64,000 bases of DNA from Pseudomonas sp. S09G 359 (GCF_002843605.1 NZ_CP025263.1:5547501-5611500); one strand, 5' to 3'. Counted from the stretch's first letter, positions 45,990 to 55,488 are shown. A program made the numbers and translations. The notes: generated by a model from the sequence alone, not told the origin.

Positions 45990-47231
45990 ATGAAGCGCGC
46001 AGATATAAAGCGCCGCCCTCTCGCAGACACGACGCTTGCAGGGCTGGAGCCGGAGTCAAAGGAATACCGGGAGCTAGACGGAAACGGCCTCTACTTCAGG
46101 GTCAAACCTGATGGTGGTAAATCCTGGCAGCTACGCTACAAACGTCCTGCGGGCAATTGGGCTTGGATGGGGCTAGGGGGTTACCCAGAGGTCAGTGGTG
46201 CGCTGGCAAGAGAGAAAGCTGCCGATCTACGCAAAGTAGTGAGTAGCGGCGCCGATCCCCTTGAGCTGAAACGATCTGCTAAAGCTGCAATCGATGCGGC
46301 CAAGGCTCGAACGTTTCGAACGGCTGCTGAGGCTTGGCTCAAGGTCAAAGAAGAAAAGGGCCTCGCACCCTCTACCCTTCACAAAATCCGCACCTACCTC
46401 GACAAGGACATACTCCCGGCATTGGGAGATAAGCCCCTCGACGAAATCACCCGCACCGACTGTGCAGATCTCCAGGCATCCCTCGAAGCTAGAAACGCTC
46501 ACAACGTGGCAGAAAAGTGCCGCACCTGGATCAACCAAATCTTCGGCCGAGCGATTGGTTTAGGACTCACCGAAAACGATCCGGGCAGCCGCCTTCGCGA
46601 CATTGCCGCCCAGGCAGCCAAGACTCAGCAGCATCCACACTTGCTGGAGCCTGAACTCGCTGAGTTTCTCCAATCACTCAAAAACACTCCCAGCAGACTG
46701 ACGGCACGTACCGCCGCATGGCTTTGTATCTGGACGGCGTCCCGCCCAGGCATGGTCCGCTTGGCTGAATGGAAAGAGTTCGACCTTGAGAAGGCCATTT
46801 GGACGACGCCTGCTGCCAAGATGAAGATGCGCCGAGATTTTGTATGCCCCCTTCCCCACCAAGCCGTTACGGCACTGAGGGACCTGCACTGTTTAACGGG
46901 ACGGAGTCGCTGGCTTTTCCCCGGCGTCGGAGCAAAGAACCCAACCATCAGCGAAAACACGATCAACAAAGTCTTCGCTACCATTGGCTACAAAGGGCGT
47001 CTAGTAGGACACGGCACTCGACACACCGCGAGCACGTTACTTCGAGAACATGGCTGGCCGAAGGAACACGTTGAAGCGCAGTTGGCTCACAAAGAGGAAG
47101 GCATTTCGGGGGTATACAACAAGGCCCAATACTTTGAGCAACGAGTAAAAATGATGCAATGGTACGCCGATCACCTTGATTCCCTAGAGGCCGGAAATGT
47201 AGTGCAAGGTCAACTTGGGAAGGCCGTGTGA
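45990..47231 (+). CDS. int: Tyrosine recombinase / integrase, P4 type
   Basis: A 413-residue integrase. The N-terminal DUF4102 arm-binding domain covers about residues 1-90 (YRELDGNGLYFRVKPDGGKS, WMGLGGYPEVSGALAREKA). A core-binding SAM-like domain covers about 105-200. The catalytic domain shows Arg in TASRPGMVRLAEW, HGTRHTAST with the second His-x2-Arg box, LAHKEEG and the Tyr nucleophile in YNKAQYFEQR. The start MKRADIKRRPLAD follows ACAAGG; an earlier ATG at 45894 overlaps the tRNA terminator. It points away from the tRNA next to attL, as is common in tRNA-integrated elements. Confidence 0.95.
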   Translation: MKRADIKRRPLADTTLAGLEPESKEYRELDGNGLYFRVKPDGGKSWQLRYKRPAGNWAWMGLGGYPEVSGALAREKAADLRKVVSSGADPLELKRSAKAAIDAAKARTFRTAAEAWLKVKEEKGLAPSTLHKIRTYLDKDILPALGDKPLDEITRTDCADLQASLEARNAHNVAEKCRTWINQIFGRAIGLGLTENDPGSRLRDIAAQAAKTQQHPHLLEPELAEFLQSLKNTPSRLTARTAAWLCIWTASRPGMVRLAEWKEFDLEKAIWTTPAAKMKMRRDFVCPLPHQAVTALRDLHCLTGRSRWLFPGVGAKNPTISENTINKVFATIGYKGRLVGHGTRHTASTLLREHGWPKEHVEAQLAHKEEGISGVYNKAQYFEQRVKMMQWYADHLDSLEAGNVVQGQLGKAV

Positions 47232-47261
47232 AGCCGTCAACCCTATATCCCTCCAAAAACG

Positions 47262-47383
47262 GCGTTACGCGTGTTACGCGTGTTACGACCACCAATAACC
47301 CATTGTATTTATTGAATATATTTAGCGTTACACGCACTGCAAAGCTTCTGAGCGCCACGTGTTACATCGAGCAGTCGTGTTAC
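47262..47383. repeat. Left iteron cluster (GTGTTAC), candidate origin
   Basis: Three tandem units GCGTTACGC, GTGTTACGC and GTGTTACGA begin at 47262, 47271 and 47280, an exact 9-bp period. An AT-rich stretch (about 47290-47325) follows, then GTTAC at 47327 and GTGTTAC at 47359 and 47377. The layout is that of a replication origin or a repeated regulator site. A mirror-image cluster lies at 62175-62296. Confidence 0.7.
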
Positions 47384-47477
47384 AGAAAAGCCACGCCATC
47401 AACCCTGCTGGCAGTGGCGCCTCCACCTGCAAATCGCTGTAACAGCCTATCGGCTTCGGGGCGGCGGGGAGATCTAA

Positions 47478-48422
47478 ATGGACTTTGAACGGGGCATCGA
47501 GGCAGAAGAGCTCGAACTCGAAATCGCAGGTTTCGACGTAACGTGCCTGGTGTGGGATCGGGACGATGTCGAGGCAGCCGTTCACAGTCTTGCGCTGTTT
47601 CCGCAGTTCAACGAACACTTCAAAAGTGCCTTCGATCTGATCAACACAGCCACATCGTTCTGGCTTGAGGAGGGTTCCTACTCCCCAGGTGCAGAGTCGA
47701 TCACACGAACCCTTTACTCCTTACGTGATGCCATCTACGACCATGCCGACTCTGCGGAAGCAGGCTCGTTGCCAAGCGTGATTCGAGGACTCCTTCGGGT
47801 CAGCCGTTCCGCAGCAGACTCACAGCTCGTGGCTACCTACGCCCTGGTACTTGGAACGCAGGCCGTTGAGACGCTCGCAAATTGGCTATTAGACCTTGAA
47901 CTCGTGACCTACGACATTGATGCAGACCTGATAGAGCAACTGAGACACGACTCACCCCGCCAGTACCTTGCTCTAATCGAAAAAGAGCGTGACCGTAGTA
48001 GCGGAAACGAAATCCGAGCACGAGAAGACTTCGCTACGTTGTTAGGTGAGGCGAATCAAGCGTTGATGATGGCGAGTCTTTATCGCCAGGTGGAGCAGAT
48101 GGATGTGTTTAAAAAAGGCTTCAATACATCAAGCCTGATGCATAGAGTTCTCAACGACGCATTTTCAACAAAGGCGACGAGACGAGGCCAGGAAGCCGGT
48201 AAGGGGAACCGTGATCCCAGCTCAAAAATACAGACCGACACAATGGATAGACGAGCAAAAATCAAGGCTGCTGCCGAGCAAATCATTAATGGTCGGAAAA
48301 TTGAAATGCGAAGCCTGTCCGATGCTGAACTGACCAATATTCTTTCCGAACGGAAGAGCCACGGCACAAAAAAAACCATTCGAGAGCATTTAACCGCTCT
48401 GGGCCTTAGACCTCTGAAATAA
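47478..48422 (+). CDS. Hypothetical protein of island
   Basis: A 314-residue protein with no family I recognise. The first two thirds are acidic and mostly helical by composition (FNEHFKSAFDLINTATSFWL, TQAVETLANWLLDLELVTYD). The last 70 residues are basic (MDRRAKIKAAAEQIINGRKI then EMRSLSDAELTNILSERKSH) and end in a segment that could be a small HTH. It lies alone between the left iteron cluster and alpA, in the island's replication/regulation half. No signal peptide or membrane segment is seen. Confidence 0.75.
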   Translation: MDFERGIEAEELELEIAGFDVTCLVWDRDDVEAAVHSLALFPQFNEHFKSAFDLINTATSFWLEEGSYSPGAESITRTLYSLRDAIYDHADSAEAGSLPSVIRGLLRVSRSAADSQLVATYALVLGTQAVETLANWLLDLELVTYDIDADLIEQLRHDSPRQYLALIEKERDRSSGNEIRAREDFATLLGEANQALMMASLYRQVEQMDVFKKGFNTSSLMHRVLNDAFSTKATRRGQEAGKGNRDPSSKIQTDTMDRRAKIKAAAEQIINGRKIEMRSLSDAELTNILSERKSHGTKKTIREHLTALGLRPLK

Positions 48423-48504
48423 AAAAGGGAGCGGACACAGTCCACTCTTCCTCCCCTGCGTAGCGTATGACCCGTTGTCTCAATTAACAAAGGGTTAGCT
48501 CGCT

Positions 48505-48759
48505 ATGACTACCGTATTAAAAGCAATTCCCTCGCACGATCCCTCGATGACGCTCATCCGCATGCCCGAGGTCATTTCAATCGTAGGGCTCGCACGCCCG
48601 ACTATCTACAAGCTGATGCGTCAACCTGAAAGCGGGTTCCCGTTGCCGGTAAAGCTGAGTAACAGCAATGCCCGAAGCGCTCCGGTTGCGTGGGTATTGG
48701 GAGAAGTTCAGGCATGGACTCGCGCACGCATCGCTGCCCGCGATCAGGTGGCAGCATGA
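48505..48759 (+). CDS. AlpA-family regulator
   Basis: An 84-residue MerR-like winged helix protein. LIRMPEVISIVGLARPTIYK is the helix-turn-helix, followed by the typical FPLPVKLSNSNARSAPVAWV and GEVQAWTRARIAAR. AlpA/Vis-type proteins of P4-like elements act as excisionase, repressor of int or activator of late genes. It starts a run of short overlapping genes leading to the primase; the next gene overlaps it by 4 bp (ATGA). Confidence 0.9.
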   Translation: MTTVLKAIPSHDPSMTLIRMPEVISIVGLARPTIYKLMRQPESGFPLPVKLSNSNARSAPVAWVLGEVQAWTRARIAARDQVAA

Positions 48760-49061
48760 AAATTCGAACTGCCAATAGGGCCATTTTGCAGCCCTTCTCT
48801 GTACTCAGAAAAGTCGGTTTCTCTTCACGCTGGATGCAACGTTTTGAGCGCTACCGTACAGAGCAAAAACGCCTGAACCGGGACGTCATGGTGATGCGAT
48901 GGAGAGATGGCATCTGGTGCGCATTGTCAGTTCCTTGCCAAGCCCCGCAAGCAATCATCGTCGACGAAGGCCAACAGATAGACGCCTACGAGGATGCACG
49001 CGCCTGCCTCGAAGGCGACCTGCTGCCCTTTGTCTCCCTGCGCTGGGACGTCCATGCCTGA
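48756..49061 (+). CDS. Small hypothetical protein of island
   Basis: A 101-residue protein (MKIRTANRAILQPFSVLRKV, RFERYRTEQKRLNRDVMVM). It is basic in the first half and acidic in the second (IIVDEGQQIDAYEDARACLE). Its ATG overlaps the alpA stop in an ATGA, so the two are coupled. No family is recognised. Confidence 0.7.
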   Translation: MKIRTANRAILQPFSVLRKVGFSSRWMQRFERYRTEQKRLNRDVMVMRWRDGIWCALSVPCQAPQAIIVDEGQQIDAYEDARACLEGDLLPFVSLRWDVHA

Positions 49062-49433
49062 AACGAAAACGCCCCCGGCGGCAACCGGAGGCGTTGAGGT
49101 AAATCTACATGCCTGAGCAATTTATGCCGCATCGAAAAAATCTGCAAGTGATCTGCACAGTTGCACTTTCAAAAAACGGACGTTACTCTTTGGTCGTCGC
49201 TGCAAATTCAGCGACCGGGTTTGGCGACCCGAGATACTTGGCGCACAGGCGCCCCATCCGACAGCAGGCGCTTTTTTTGTGCCTGCCGCTTCGTGTTATG
49301 GCAGCTGTGCGTGGGAGACCTTCGGGTCTGCCGGGTTCCAAGTTCCCGGTTCGCCAACCTGCGCACAGCTGCCACCATAAATCGTTTGGCGACGATCCGT
49401 GGCAGCTCCATCTTCAAACTTGGAGCGTCACCT
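49062..49433. other. P4-immunity-like intergenic region with repeated hairpins
   Basis: A 372-bp stretch with no confident gene but much structure. A hairpin AACGCC / GGCGTT follows the previous gene (49068-49095). Two hairpins share the identical loop TTGGCG: CGGGT-TTGGCG-ACCCG at 49216-49231 and ATCGT-TTGGCG-ACGAT at 49381-49396. A third, CCGGG / CCCGG, lies around 49332. Overlapping reading frames here resemble the Ash-type frames near the cI-RNA locus of P4. A regulatory RNA is possible. Confidence 0.45.
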
Positions 49434-49592
49434 ATGCCTGCCCTCAATCCGTCCAAAATTCGCGCTGCTGCTCATCGAGCAATGGCTCTCGCCGCTTTAC
49501 ACGCCAACTCCAGCCTCGCTACACGTCTCTCCCGTTACAACGCCCATATGTCCAAAGCGCGAGCCTTGGAAGCCGCAGGGGGCGCCCAATGA
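49434..49592 (+). CDS. Very small basic protein of island
   Basis: A 52-residue protein (MPALNPSKIRAAAHRAMALA, LATRLSRYNAHMSKARALEA). The start follows GGAG at a good distance. Its stop overlaps the next ATG (AATGA), which supports translation. Function unknown. Confidence 0.55.
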   Translation: MPALNPSKIRAAAHRAMALAALHANSSLATRLSRYNAHMSKARALEAAGGAQ

Positions 49593-49873
49593 GCATGCTC
49601 CCAGGCTTTTCACTACCCGAGGATTTGCTCTGCGTCAGCCAGGACGCCGAAGCCGGTATTCCCATTGATGCCATCACCTGCGCCCTCGACCGTGCCGACT
49701 CAGTTCTCATGCTGCTGGAAGATCACTTCGACGGCGATAAACCTGTGCTCTCCAACCGCGTGCTGTCTTCCGTTATCTGGGACGTGCGCGGCACCTTGGG
49801 TTTGATCAAAACACTCGCCTTGTACGGTGATGCCACCTCTGTGCCAATGGGCCAGAAAGGCGGTGCGCTGTGA
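49589..49873 (+). CDS. Small hypothetical protein of island
   Basis: A 94-residue acidic protein (MSMLPGFSLPEDLLCVSQDA, DRADSVLMLLEDHFDG, LSSVIWDVRGTLGLIKTLA). Longer in-frame reading from 49109 runs through the hairpin region and was not accepted. It is coupled to both neighbours by 4-bp overlaps. Similar small proteins accompany DUF3077 proteins in Pseudomonas islands, but I cannot assign a role. Confidence 0.7.
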   Translation: MSMLPGFSLPEDLLCVSQDAEAGIPIDAITCALDRADSVLMLLEDHFDGDKPVLSNRVLSSVIWDVRGTLGLIKTLALYGDATSVPMGQKGGAL

Positions 49874-50142
49874 ACACTGCCAACACTCTCGGGCGTGCCG
49901 AATTCTCATGCGTTGCCAGCGGTACTCAAAAGCTGTTTAGGGTCAATGCAGGCGTGCCAATCGAGGACGCACTTGAGGCCATATCGCTGTTTCAGTACTA
50001 CGCCAATCAACTGACCCTCGACGCAGCCATGAGTAATGAGGGCGAGCGGTTCAGCTGGCCTGCTCTCTACCTAGGCGAAATGGCAAAAGCGCTGATCGAT
50101 GACGTCAACGATGCGCTGTATGCAACGAGGACAACGCCATGA
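49870..50142 (+). CDS. DUF3077-type small protein
   Basis: A 90-residue protein starting with GTG at 49870, overlapping the stop of the previous gene. LFRVNAGVPIEDALEAISLF followed by QYYANQLTLDAA is the DUF3077 signature, a family common in Pseudomonas accessory DNA. Function unknown. It overlaps the primase ATG. Confidence 0.78.
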   Translation: MNTANTLGRAEFSCVASGTQKLFRVNAGVPIEDALEAISLFQYYANQLTLDAAMSNEGERFSWPALYLGEMAKALIDDVNDALYATRTTP

Positions 50143-53027
50143 TTCAGCGCACCGGCAACACCTCAAAACGTCCCAGCTTTGCCGACGTAAAAATCGCTGC
50201 CCTGAAGAACATCGACCGCGTGCTTGCTCAATGGCTGCCGAACGGCAAACGCGTCGACGGCGGCAAGGAATACACAGCACCAAACCCCACGCGCACGGAC
50301 AAACGTGCAGGCTCACTCAAGGTCAATTTGAGCAAAGGCACTTGGGCGGATTTCGCCACCGGCGATAAGGGCGGTGACCTGATCGACCTAGTGCGCTACA
50401 TCGACGGCGGCACGGACGTTGAGGCCTGCAAAAAGCTGGCGGATCTGCTCAATGTTACCGCTGGCTCTGCGACTGCCAAAAGCGCACCGACCAAACCCAC
50501 AGCGCCCGAGTGGATCGTGATTCAGCCGATCCCGGTCGAGGCTATGAACAAGTGTCCTGCCAAGCACCCGCAACACGGTGTTCCGTCCAAGGTGTGGATC
50601 TATCGCGATGCTCAGGGCCACCCAGTCATGACGCTGTATCGCTTCGACCTGAGCCCCGATGAAGATGGCAAGCCACGAAAGGTCTTTGCGCCGTTGACCT
50701 GGTGCAAACGCTCCGATGGGCAAACCACACAATGGCGCTGGCAAGGCCTGCCTGAGCCTAGGCCATTGATGCGCCTGGATGAACTGGCACAGCGCGCCGA
50801 CGCACCCGTGGTGCTATGTGAAGGCGAGAAGGCTGCTGATGCCGCCGCTGAACTGATGCCCGACCATGTAGCCACGTGCTGGCCGAACGGCTCCAACTCT
50901 TGGCACAAGGCCGACCTGACGCCACTCAAAGGGCGCACGGTGGTGCTATGGCCGGATAACGATGCCAGCGGCAAGACATGCATGGACGCCATCGAGCTCA
51001 AGCTGATTGAGCTGGGCTCCGCTTCAGTGCAACGAATCTCGCTCGACGTGCTAAAGCTCAAGCCCAGCAGCAAAGGCGGAGAGCCCACGCTCTTCAAGGG
51101 TGGAAAATGGGCAGACGGCGACGATGCAGCGGATGCGTTAGCCAAAGGCTGGACCGCTGCCCACGTCGCCGAGCTGGTGCGCAGCGGTGAGTTTTTCGGC
51201 AGTGCCGCTGAGCCTACTGAACCTCAAGAACAAAAGGCCAAGGCGCCCGCCAAACGCCCCGCGAAATCGAAAAACGACCTATTGCCGGGCGGCTTTCGCC
51301 TGACGTCTGAAGGGGTGTTTTATTCCGGCGATGATGGCGAGGCGCGTCCTGTGTGTTCGCCTCTCGAAATCATCGCCCGTACTCGCGACGACAAGGGCCA
51401 CAACTGGGGTTTATTGGTCGAATTCGACGACCCGGACGGCGCCAAAAAGCGCTGGAACATTCCGGCCCGAACCATGACTGGTGACTTCGGCAAGGACGTA
51501 CTTGGGCCACTGGTCGACATGGGCCTACGCCTTGCCGGAAGTCGGTCAGGGCGCAACGCCCGTAATGACCTGCAGAGCTATCTCGGCGGCTTCGACAGTG
51601 CTCAGCGCGCACGTTTGGTGACGCGCTTGGGCTGGCACGACAACGCTTTCCTTTTGCCCGAACAACAGATTGGCTCGCACGCCGAACACCTGCATTTTTA
51701 TGAGGCCGGTGCCCAGTTGCCACCGATCAGCGAGACGGGCTCTCTGGAGCAGTGGCAGCAGCAAATCGGTGCGCTGTGCGTTGGTAACCACCGCTTGGCG
51801 TTTGTCGTCTCTGTGGCGTTTGCAGGGCCTTTGCTGAACCTGCTGGGGCATGAGTCGGGCGGCTTCCACCTGTACGGCGACAGCTCCGGTGGCAAGACCA
51901 CTCACCTACAAGTTGCCGCCTCGGTTTATGGCGGACCGCGCCTAGTGCGTTCGTGGCGTTCGACAGACAACGCCCTGGAGTCCATCGCAGCCGCTCACTC
52001 GGACGGCCTCCTGGTGCTAGATGAAATTGGCATGTGTGACCCACGCATTATTGGCGAGACGGTGTACATGCTCGGCAATGGCACCGGTAAAGCCCGGGCG
52101 AATGATCGAGGACAAGCGGGCCGACAGGTACAGGAGTGGCGCTTACTGTTTCTCTCGACCGGAGAAAAGACATTGGCGCAGCACATGGCGGATGCAAACA
52201 AGGAGCTGAAAGCCGGTATGGAGGTGCGCATGCTTGCGGTGCCAGCGGATGCCAGCAAGGGCCTCGGCATGTTCGATGTGCTGAATGGTTTTGAGGATGC
52301 TGCTGCCCTCTCCGATGCGCTCAAGGCCCGTGTAGCCAAATACTACGGCACACCCCTCACCGCCTTCCTGCACGCACTGTGTGCGCCCGAAGAAATGCTC
52401 AGGTGGTCGGTGATCGTTCGCCGCACGGTGGAACAGTTTATCACCCAAAACCTACCCGCCTCGGCCAGTGGTCAGGCCCAGCGTGCCGCCCTTCGCTTTG
52501 GCCTCGCCGCAGCGGCCGGAGAGTTGGCTACCGCCTTTGGAGTCACCGGTTGGCCTGATGGTACGGCCACGACGGCTGCACGGGTTTGCCTGCATGCATG
52601 GCTAGCCGAGCGTGGCGGCGCCGGTAACTTCGAGGGTGATGCGATTGTGGCTCGACTGCACCAGGTCATCGAACGCTTTGGAGAAAGCCGCTTCACCCGC
52701 TGGGAATCTGCGGCTGCCAAGATCGATGAACACGGCCCACGCACGATTGATCGACTCGGCTTTCGCAAGACGATGGAACACGGCATGGGTGATGCCCTGC
52801 ACACCACCAACACCTACTACGTACTCCCGGAAGCCTGGAGGGCCGAGATCTTCAAGGGCATGAATATTAGTGCGGTGAACAAGGAGCTGCTTCAACGGGG
52901 CGTGCTCGAACCGGGAACCGACGGAAAAGCGTACAGCTTGATTCGGCTACCTGGACTGGGGCCTCAACGCTGCTACGTAGTGAAGACCGTTCCAGGAACG
53001 GATGAAGGCGAGGCCAAGGCCGCTTGA
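50139..53027 (+). CDS. Toprim / DUF927 primase-helicase of the island
   Basis: A 962-residue replication protein, functional counterpart of P4 alpha. The N-terminal region (LSKGTWADFATGDKGGDLID) is a primase-type nucleotide/DNA-binding segment without the zinc cysteines. A Toprim-like domain has VVLCEGEKAADAAAE with Glu228 and VLWPDNDASGK with Asp273 and Asp275. The DUF927 helicase-like domain has Walker A GDSSGGKT at 580-587 and Walker B LLVLDEIGM with Asp628-Glu629. The C-terminal part (from about 800) may bind the origin. It ends a chain of overlapping genes from alpA. Confidence 0.88.
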   Translation: MIQRTGNTSKRPSFADVKIAALKNIDRVLAQWLPNGKRVDGGKEYTAPNPTRTDKRAGSLKVNLSKGTWADFATGDKGGDLIDLVRYIDGGTDVEACKKLADLLNVTAGSATAKSAPTKPTAPEWIVIQPIPVEAMNKCPAKHPQHGVPSKVWIYRDAQGHPVMTLYRFDLSPDEDGKPRKVFAPLTWCKRSDGQTTQWRWQGLPEPRPLMRLDELAQRADAPVVLCEGEKAADAAAELMPDHVATCWPNGSNSWHKADLTPLKGRTVVLWPDNDASGKTCMDAIELKLIELGSASVQRISLDVLKLKPSSKGGEPTLFKGGKWADGDDAADALAKGWTAAHVAELVRSGEFFGSAAEPTEPQEQKAKAPAKRPAKSKNDLLPGGFRLTSEGVFYSGDDGEARPVCSPLEIIARTRDDKGHNWGLLVEFDDPDGAKKRWNIPARTMTGDFGKDVLGPLVDMGLRLAGSRSGRNARNDLQSYLGGFDSAQRARLVTRLGWHDNAFLLPEQQIGSHAEHLHFYEAGAQLPPISETGSLEQWQQQIGALCVGNHRLAFVVSVAFAGPLLNLLGHESGGFHLYGDSSGGKTTHLQVAASVYGGPRLVRSWRSTDNALESIAAAHSDGLLVLDEIGMCDPRIIGETVYMLGNGTGKARANDRGQAGRQVQEWRLLFLSTGEKTLAQHMADANKELKAGMEVRMLAVPADASKGLGMFDVLNGFEDAAALSDALKARVAKYYGTPLTAFLHALCAPEEMLRWSVIVRRTVEQFITQNLPASASGQAQRAALRFGLAAAAGELATAFGVTGWPDGTATTAARVCLHAWLAERGGAGNFEGDAIVARLHQVIERFGESRFTRWESAAAKIDEHGPRTIDRLGFRKTMEHGMGDALHTTNTYYVLPEAWRAEIFKGMNISAVNKELLQRGVLEPGTDGKAYSLIRLPGLGPQRCYVVKTVPGTDEGEAKAA

Positions 53028-53125
53028 CGGCATGTCTGCTGATCGAGGTAGCGCCGGCTCATTCCCGGCCTCGCCAGCCGTTCGACGACCATCCCTATCA
53101 ACCGCAGTACACAGAGACAATACAG

Positions 53126-53968
53126 ATGAACACTATCCAAGAACTGAAAGACCGCCGCGACACACTGACCCTCGAAATGGAGAGCATTCAGCGCGATCTA
53201 GCGCCCTTTGAAGCGGCATTGGAAAATCCCGAGGTTATCCAGGAGGGCCGCCAAAGGGCCGTCCAGGATGAAATCAACGATCACAAAAGACGCATCGACT
53301 CGCGAAATCTGGAGATCAGCAAGCTGAATCAAAAGATTCATCGCCTTGAGACATTGGCAAACCGTGAGAGCTTGGCTGCGGGCTACATCAGCGCGATGGC
53401 GACTTGGAAAGCCGACGAGATGGAGCTCAACGAAAAGCGCAACAGCATTGAGACACGGTTGCAGCAGGTCCGCCAGAGCGATCAGGAAGACATGGCAAAG
53501 GCTCGACAAGCTGAAACGGACGCAGCCACCGCTTATGCTCAGGCTGTCGCCTGGGGCGACGTGGAGGGCGAGAAAGCCGCTAACGCGGAAGCTCAAAAGG
53601 CTGCAAAAAACCTCACGGCTGCGGCTGAGCATCACCGTCGCCAACAACTGATCATCAACGCGCTGGAGCAAGAGTTAGTGACGATTGATCTGCACATCAC
53701 TGAGGCACAAAAAGAATGCGCCAAGATCGAGAACAACGCGGCTCACCTGGCGAACACTGTGCTGGAAGAACAATGGAATGAGGCCGCGAAAGCACTGCTG
53801 GAGACCGGTGGCAAGTTGTGGGCTGCGCGCAGACTGATTAATCGTGATCCGGTTGCGCTGCTGAATCTGGACATCCCTGAGCAAGGTGAAAACTTCGGAA
53901 GCTGGACCTTCCGAGAGCTTGCAGAACGCTCACACCAACACAGCCTGCTTGACCTGTTGGCGGCCTAA
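53126..53968 (+). CDS. Coiled-coil protein of island
   Basis: A 280-residue protein dominated by charged heptad-like segments (MNTIQELKDRRDTLTLEMES, RIDSRNLEISKLNQKIHRLE, ALEQELVTIDLHITEAQKEC), so a long coiled coil from residue 1 to about 240 is likely. The tail ends FGSWTFRELAERSHQHSLLD. The ATG at 53126 has only a weak ribosome site; a TTG at 53024 overlapping the primase stop would add 34 less typical residues. Function unknown; in this position it may be a structural or replication accessory factor. Confidence 0.7.
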   Translation: MNTIQELKDRRDTLTLEMESIQRDLAPFEAALENPEVIQEGRQRAVQDEINDHKRRIDSRNLEISKLNQKIHRLETLANRESLAAGYISAMATWKADEMELNEKRNSIETRLQQVRQSDQEDMAKARQAETDAATAYAQAVAWGDVEGEKAANAEAQKAAKNLTAAAEHHRRQQLIINALEQELVTIDLHITEAQKECAKIENNAAHLANTVLEEQWNEAAKALLETGGKLWAARRLINRDPVALLNLDIPEQGENFGSWTFRELAERSHQHSLLDLLAA

Positions 53969-53975
53969 CCTAAAC

Positions 53976-54014
53976 CCTCCCCGAAACAACCGGCGAGGGC
54001 CGGTTGCTTCGGGC
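53976..54014. terminator. Hairpin after coiled-coil gene
   Basis: CAACCGG / CCGGTTG form the inner stem and CCCGAA / TTCGGG extends it, with no long T run. It is probably a transcript end or stability hairpin. Confidence 0.5.
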
Positions 54015-54031
54015 CTACCATCGGTCTAACC

Positions 54032-54241
54032 ATGAATCAAACACCAAAGAACAGCGCTCAGATGCCTGATGACCTGAAGGCCCGACAGCTGCATTTGAAC
54101 GGGATAATCGTCGGCATGGCTGGAGTGAAAAAGCTCAACGGAAGAGCAAACGAAAGCACCAAGGTTGAGACGCTCACGATTGATGCAATCAAGGCAGAGC
54201 TTGATTTCATTGACGTCCAACTTAAAAGAAAAGGAGGGTGA
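54032..54241 (+). CDS. Small hypothetical protein of island
   Basis: A 69-residue protein (MNQTPKNSAQMPDDLKARQL, MAGVKKLNGRANESTKVETL) with a helical C-terminus (AIKAELDFIDVQLKRKGG). It lies between two hairpins, the second being GCGGAAGC / GCTTCCGC at about 54248-54271, which may close the replication-side transcription unit. No family recognised. Confidence 0.55.
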   Translation: MNQTPKNSAQMPDDLKARQLHLNGIIVGMAGVKKLNGRANESTKVETLTIDAIKAELDFIDVQLKRKGG

Positions 54242-54503
54242 TGAAGAAGCGGAAGCCTAAAACAGCTTCCGCCTCGCTGTATCCTTCCATTACAAAAAAA
54301 TACCCCAGATTTTTTGGCTTTCAGTCTGTGGCGGCTGCGAGCTTATGACCGCTTCCGGCCAATTGCGGACGTTCAGTCGGCGTCCGCATGGACGCTAACG
54401 CTTGACGTGAGAGACCATCGTATCGCCGAAGCTGGGAAGGGAACCCATATGGGAAGTTTGTGGGCATTCATCTCGACGGAGTTAGGCTGTGCGGCTACCA
54501 AGC

Positions 54504-55340
54504 TTACTCGTTCCACTCAAGTGAACTCTCCTGCTTCAAGTAATGTGCCCCTTTGAACTTCTTTAAATATGGACGGGCTCTGACATTATTCATTAGCCTC
54601 CAAAACCATTGCCTTGGAATTTCTGATTGAATATCAGAAGGGTACTCATACCGATACATTCCGCTATCGTAGTCTTCTATTTTGTACGCGCGAACAAAGG
54701 TTGGCATAAGATAGCTTTGGAGTGCCCAGCGAATATTATTCAGCAATTCGGAAAGCCAAGTGCCATAGTATATAAAGTAATTTTCTGAAAGATGCTCTCG
54801 AAAATCGTCAAGTGCTAGAGGGATTTGTTCTTCTGAAATCGAGTAGCCATGTTCAGTGAGTATCTTGGCTACGCCCCTTGACACCCCTGTAAGACGTGAA
54901 AGATTGTGCTTCGATTGATTGCCGGAAATTTTCAAGAACTCAAGTCTTGATATGGATATTTTTGCATTGGTATTGAGGGTTGGTAACCATAGCGTTATTT
55001 CCTTCTTATGGTTTAGCCAAGACTCAAGCTCCTCAAGAGCTTCTTTCATCGCAACGACGCTTTCCCCTCTATCGAAGTGTCTGGTACTGCATGCCGCCCG
55101 TAGAACTTCCAGGCACGAACCAGAAACCCCTGTTAGATTTTTATCAACACCTTCTTTTACGAAATCCAAAAGGCGAATTAGGAATAAATCACGGTGAATC
55201 GGCGAATGAAAGAGTACTTCTGCTTCTCCGGGAAAACTCGATACATCGCGAAAAAGTAGGAGTGCGTGATTTACAATATCTCCAATTGCTTCAAGGCATA
55301 TGCATAGGCCAATCGTCTCTCGTTCCGCACTGTTATACAT
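54504..55340 (-). CDS. Hypothetical AT-rich cargo protein
   Basis: A 278-residue protein, read from ATG at 55340 (TTG at 55355 is also possible). It is largely helical, with two clearly conserved-looking stretches: ISGNQSKHNLSRLTGVSRGV and WLSELLNNIRWALQSYLMP. The GNQSKHN segment recalls the His-containing helix of HEPN-like domains, but the R-x4-6-H form is not present, so this is only a suggestion. Codon use is AT-richer than in the core genome. It is the first cargo gene and is oriented against the replication genes. Function unknown; a defence role is possible. Confidence 0.65.
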   Translation of the reverse strand: MYNSAERETIGLCICLEAIGDIVNHALLLFRDVSSFPGEAEVLFHSPIHRDLFLIRLLDFVKEGVDKNLTGVSGSCLEVLRAACSTRHFDRGESVVAMKEALEELESWLNHKKEITLWLPTLNTNAKISISRLEFLKISGNQSKHNLSRLTGVSRGVAKILTEHGYSISEEQIPLALDDFREHLSENYFIYYGTWLSELLNNIRWALQSYLMPTFVRAYKIEDYDSGMYRYEYPSDIQSEIPRQWFWRLMNNVRARPYLKKFKGAHYLKQESSLEWNE

Positions 55341-55488
55341 CACTGTTGATACCAACTTTCAACAGGTGGCTGCTTCTGCCAGCGTGCAGCCAGCAAGATA
55401 TTTTTTCGCGATAATTCGTCCGCAATATATTTTCTCCTGGCCAATTTTTTCGGGAGCTGCCTAGCCCTGGCGTGCAGTAAGTATCCAT

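Noticed and set aside
49109..49588. Long upstream extension of the 94-residue island gene
   Set aside because: It runs through the hairpin region and lacks a ribosome site; the overlap of the ATG at 49589 with the preceding stop supports the short form. An Ash-like peptide here cannot be excluded.
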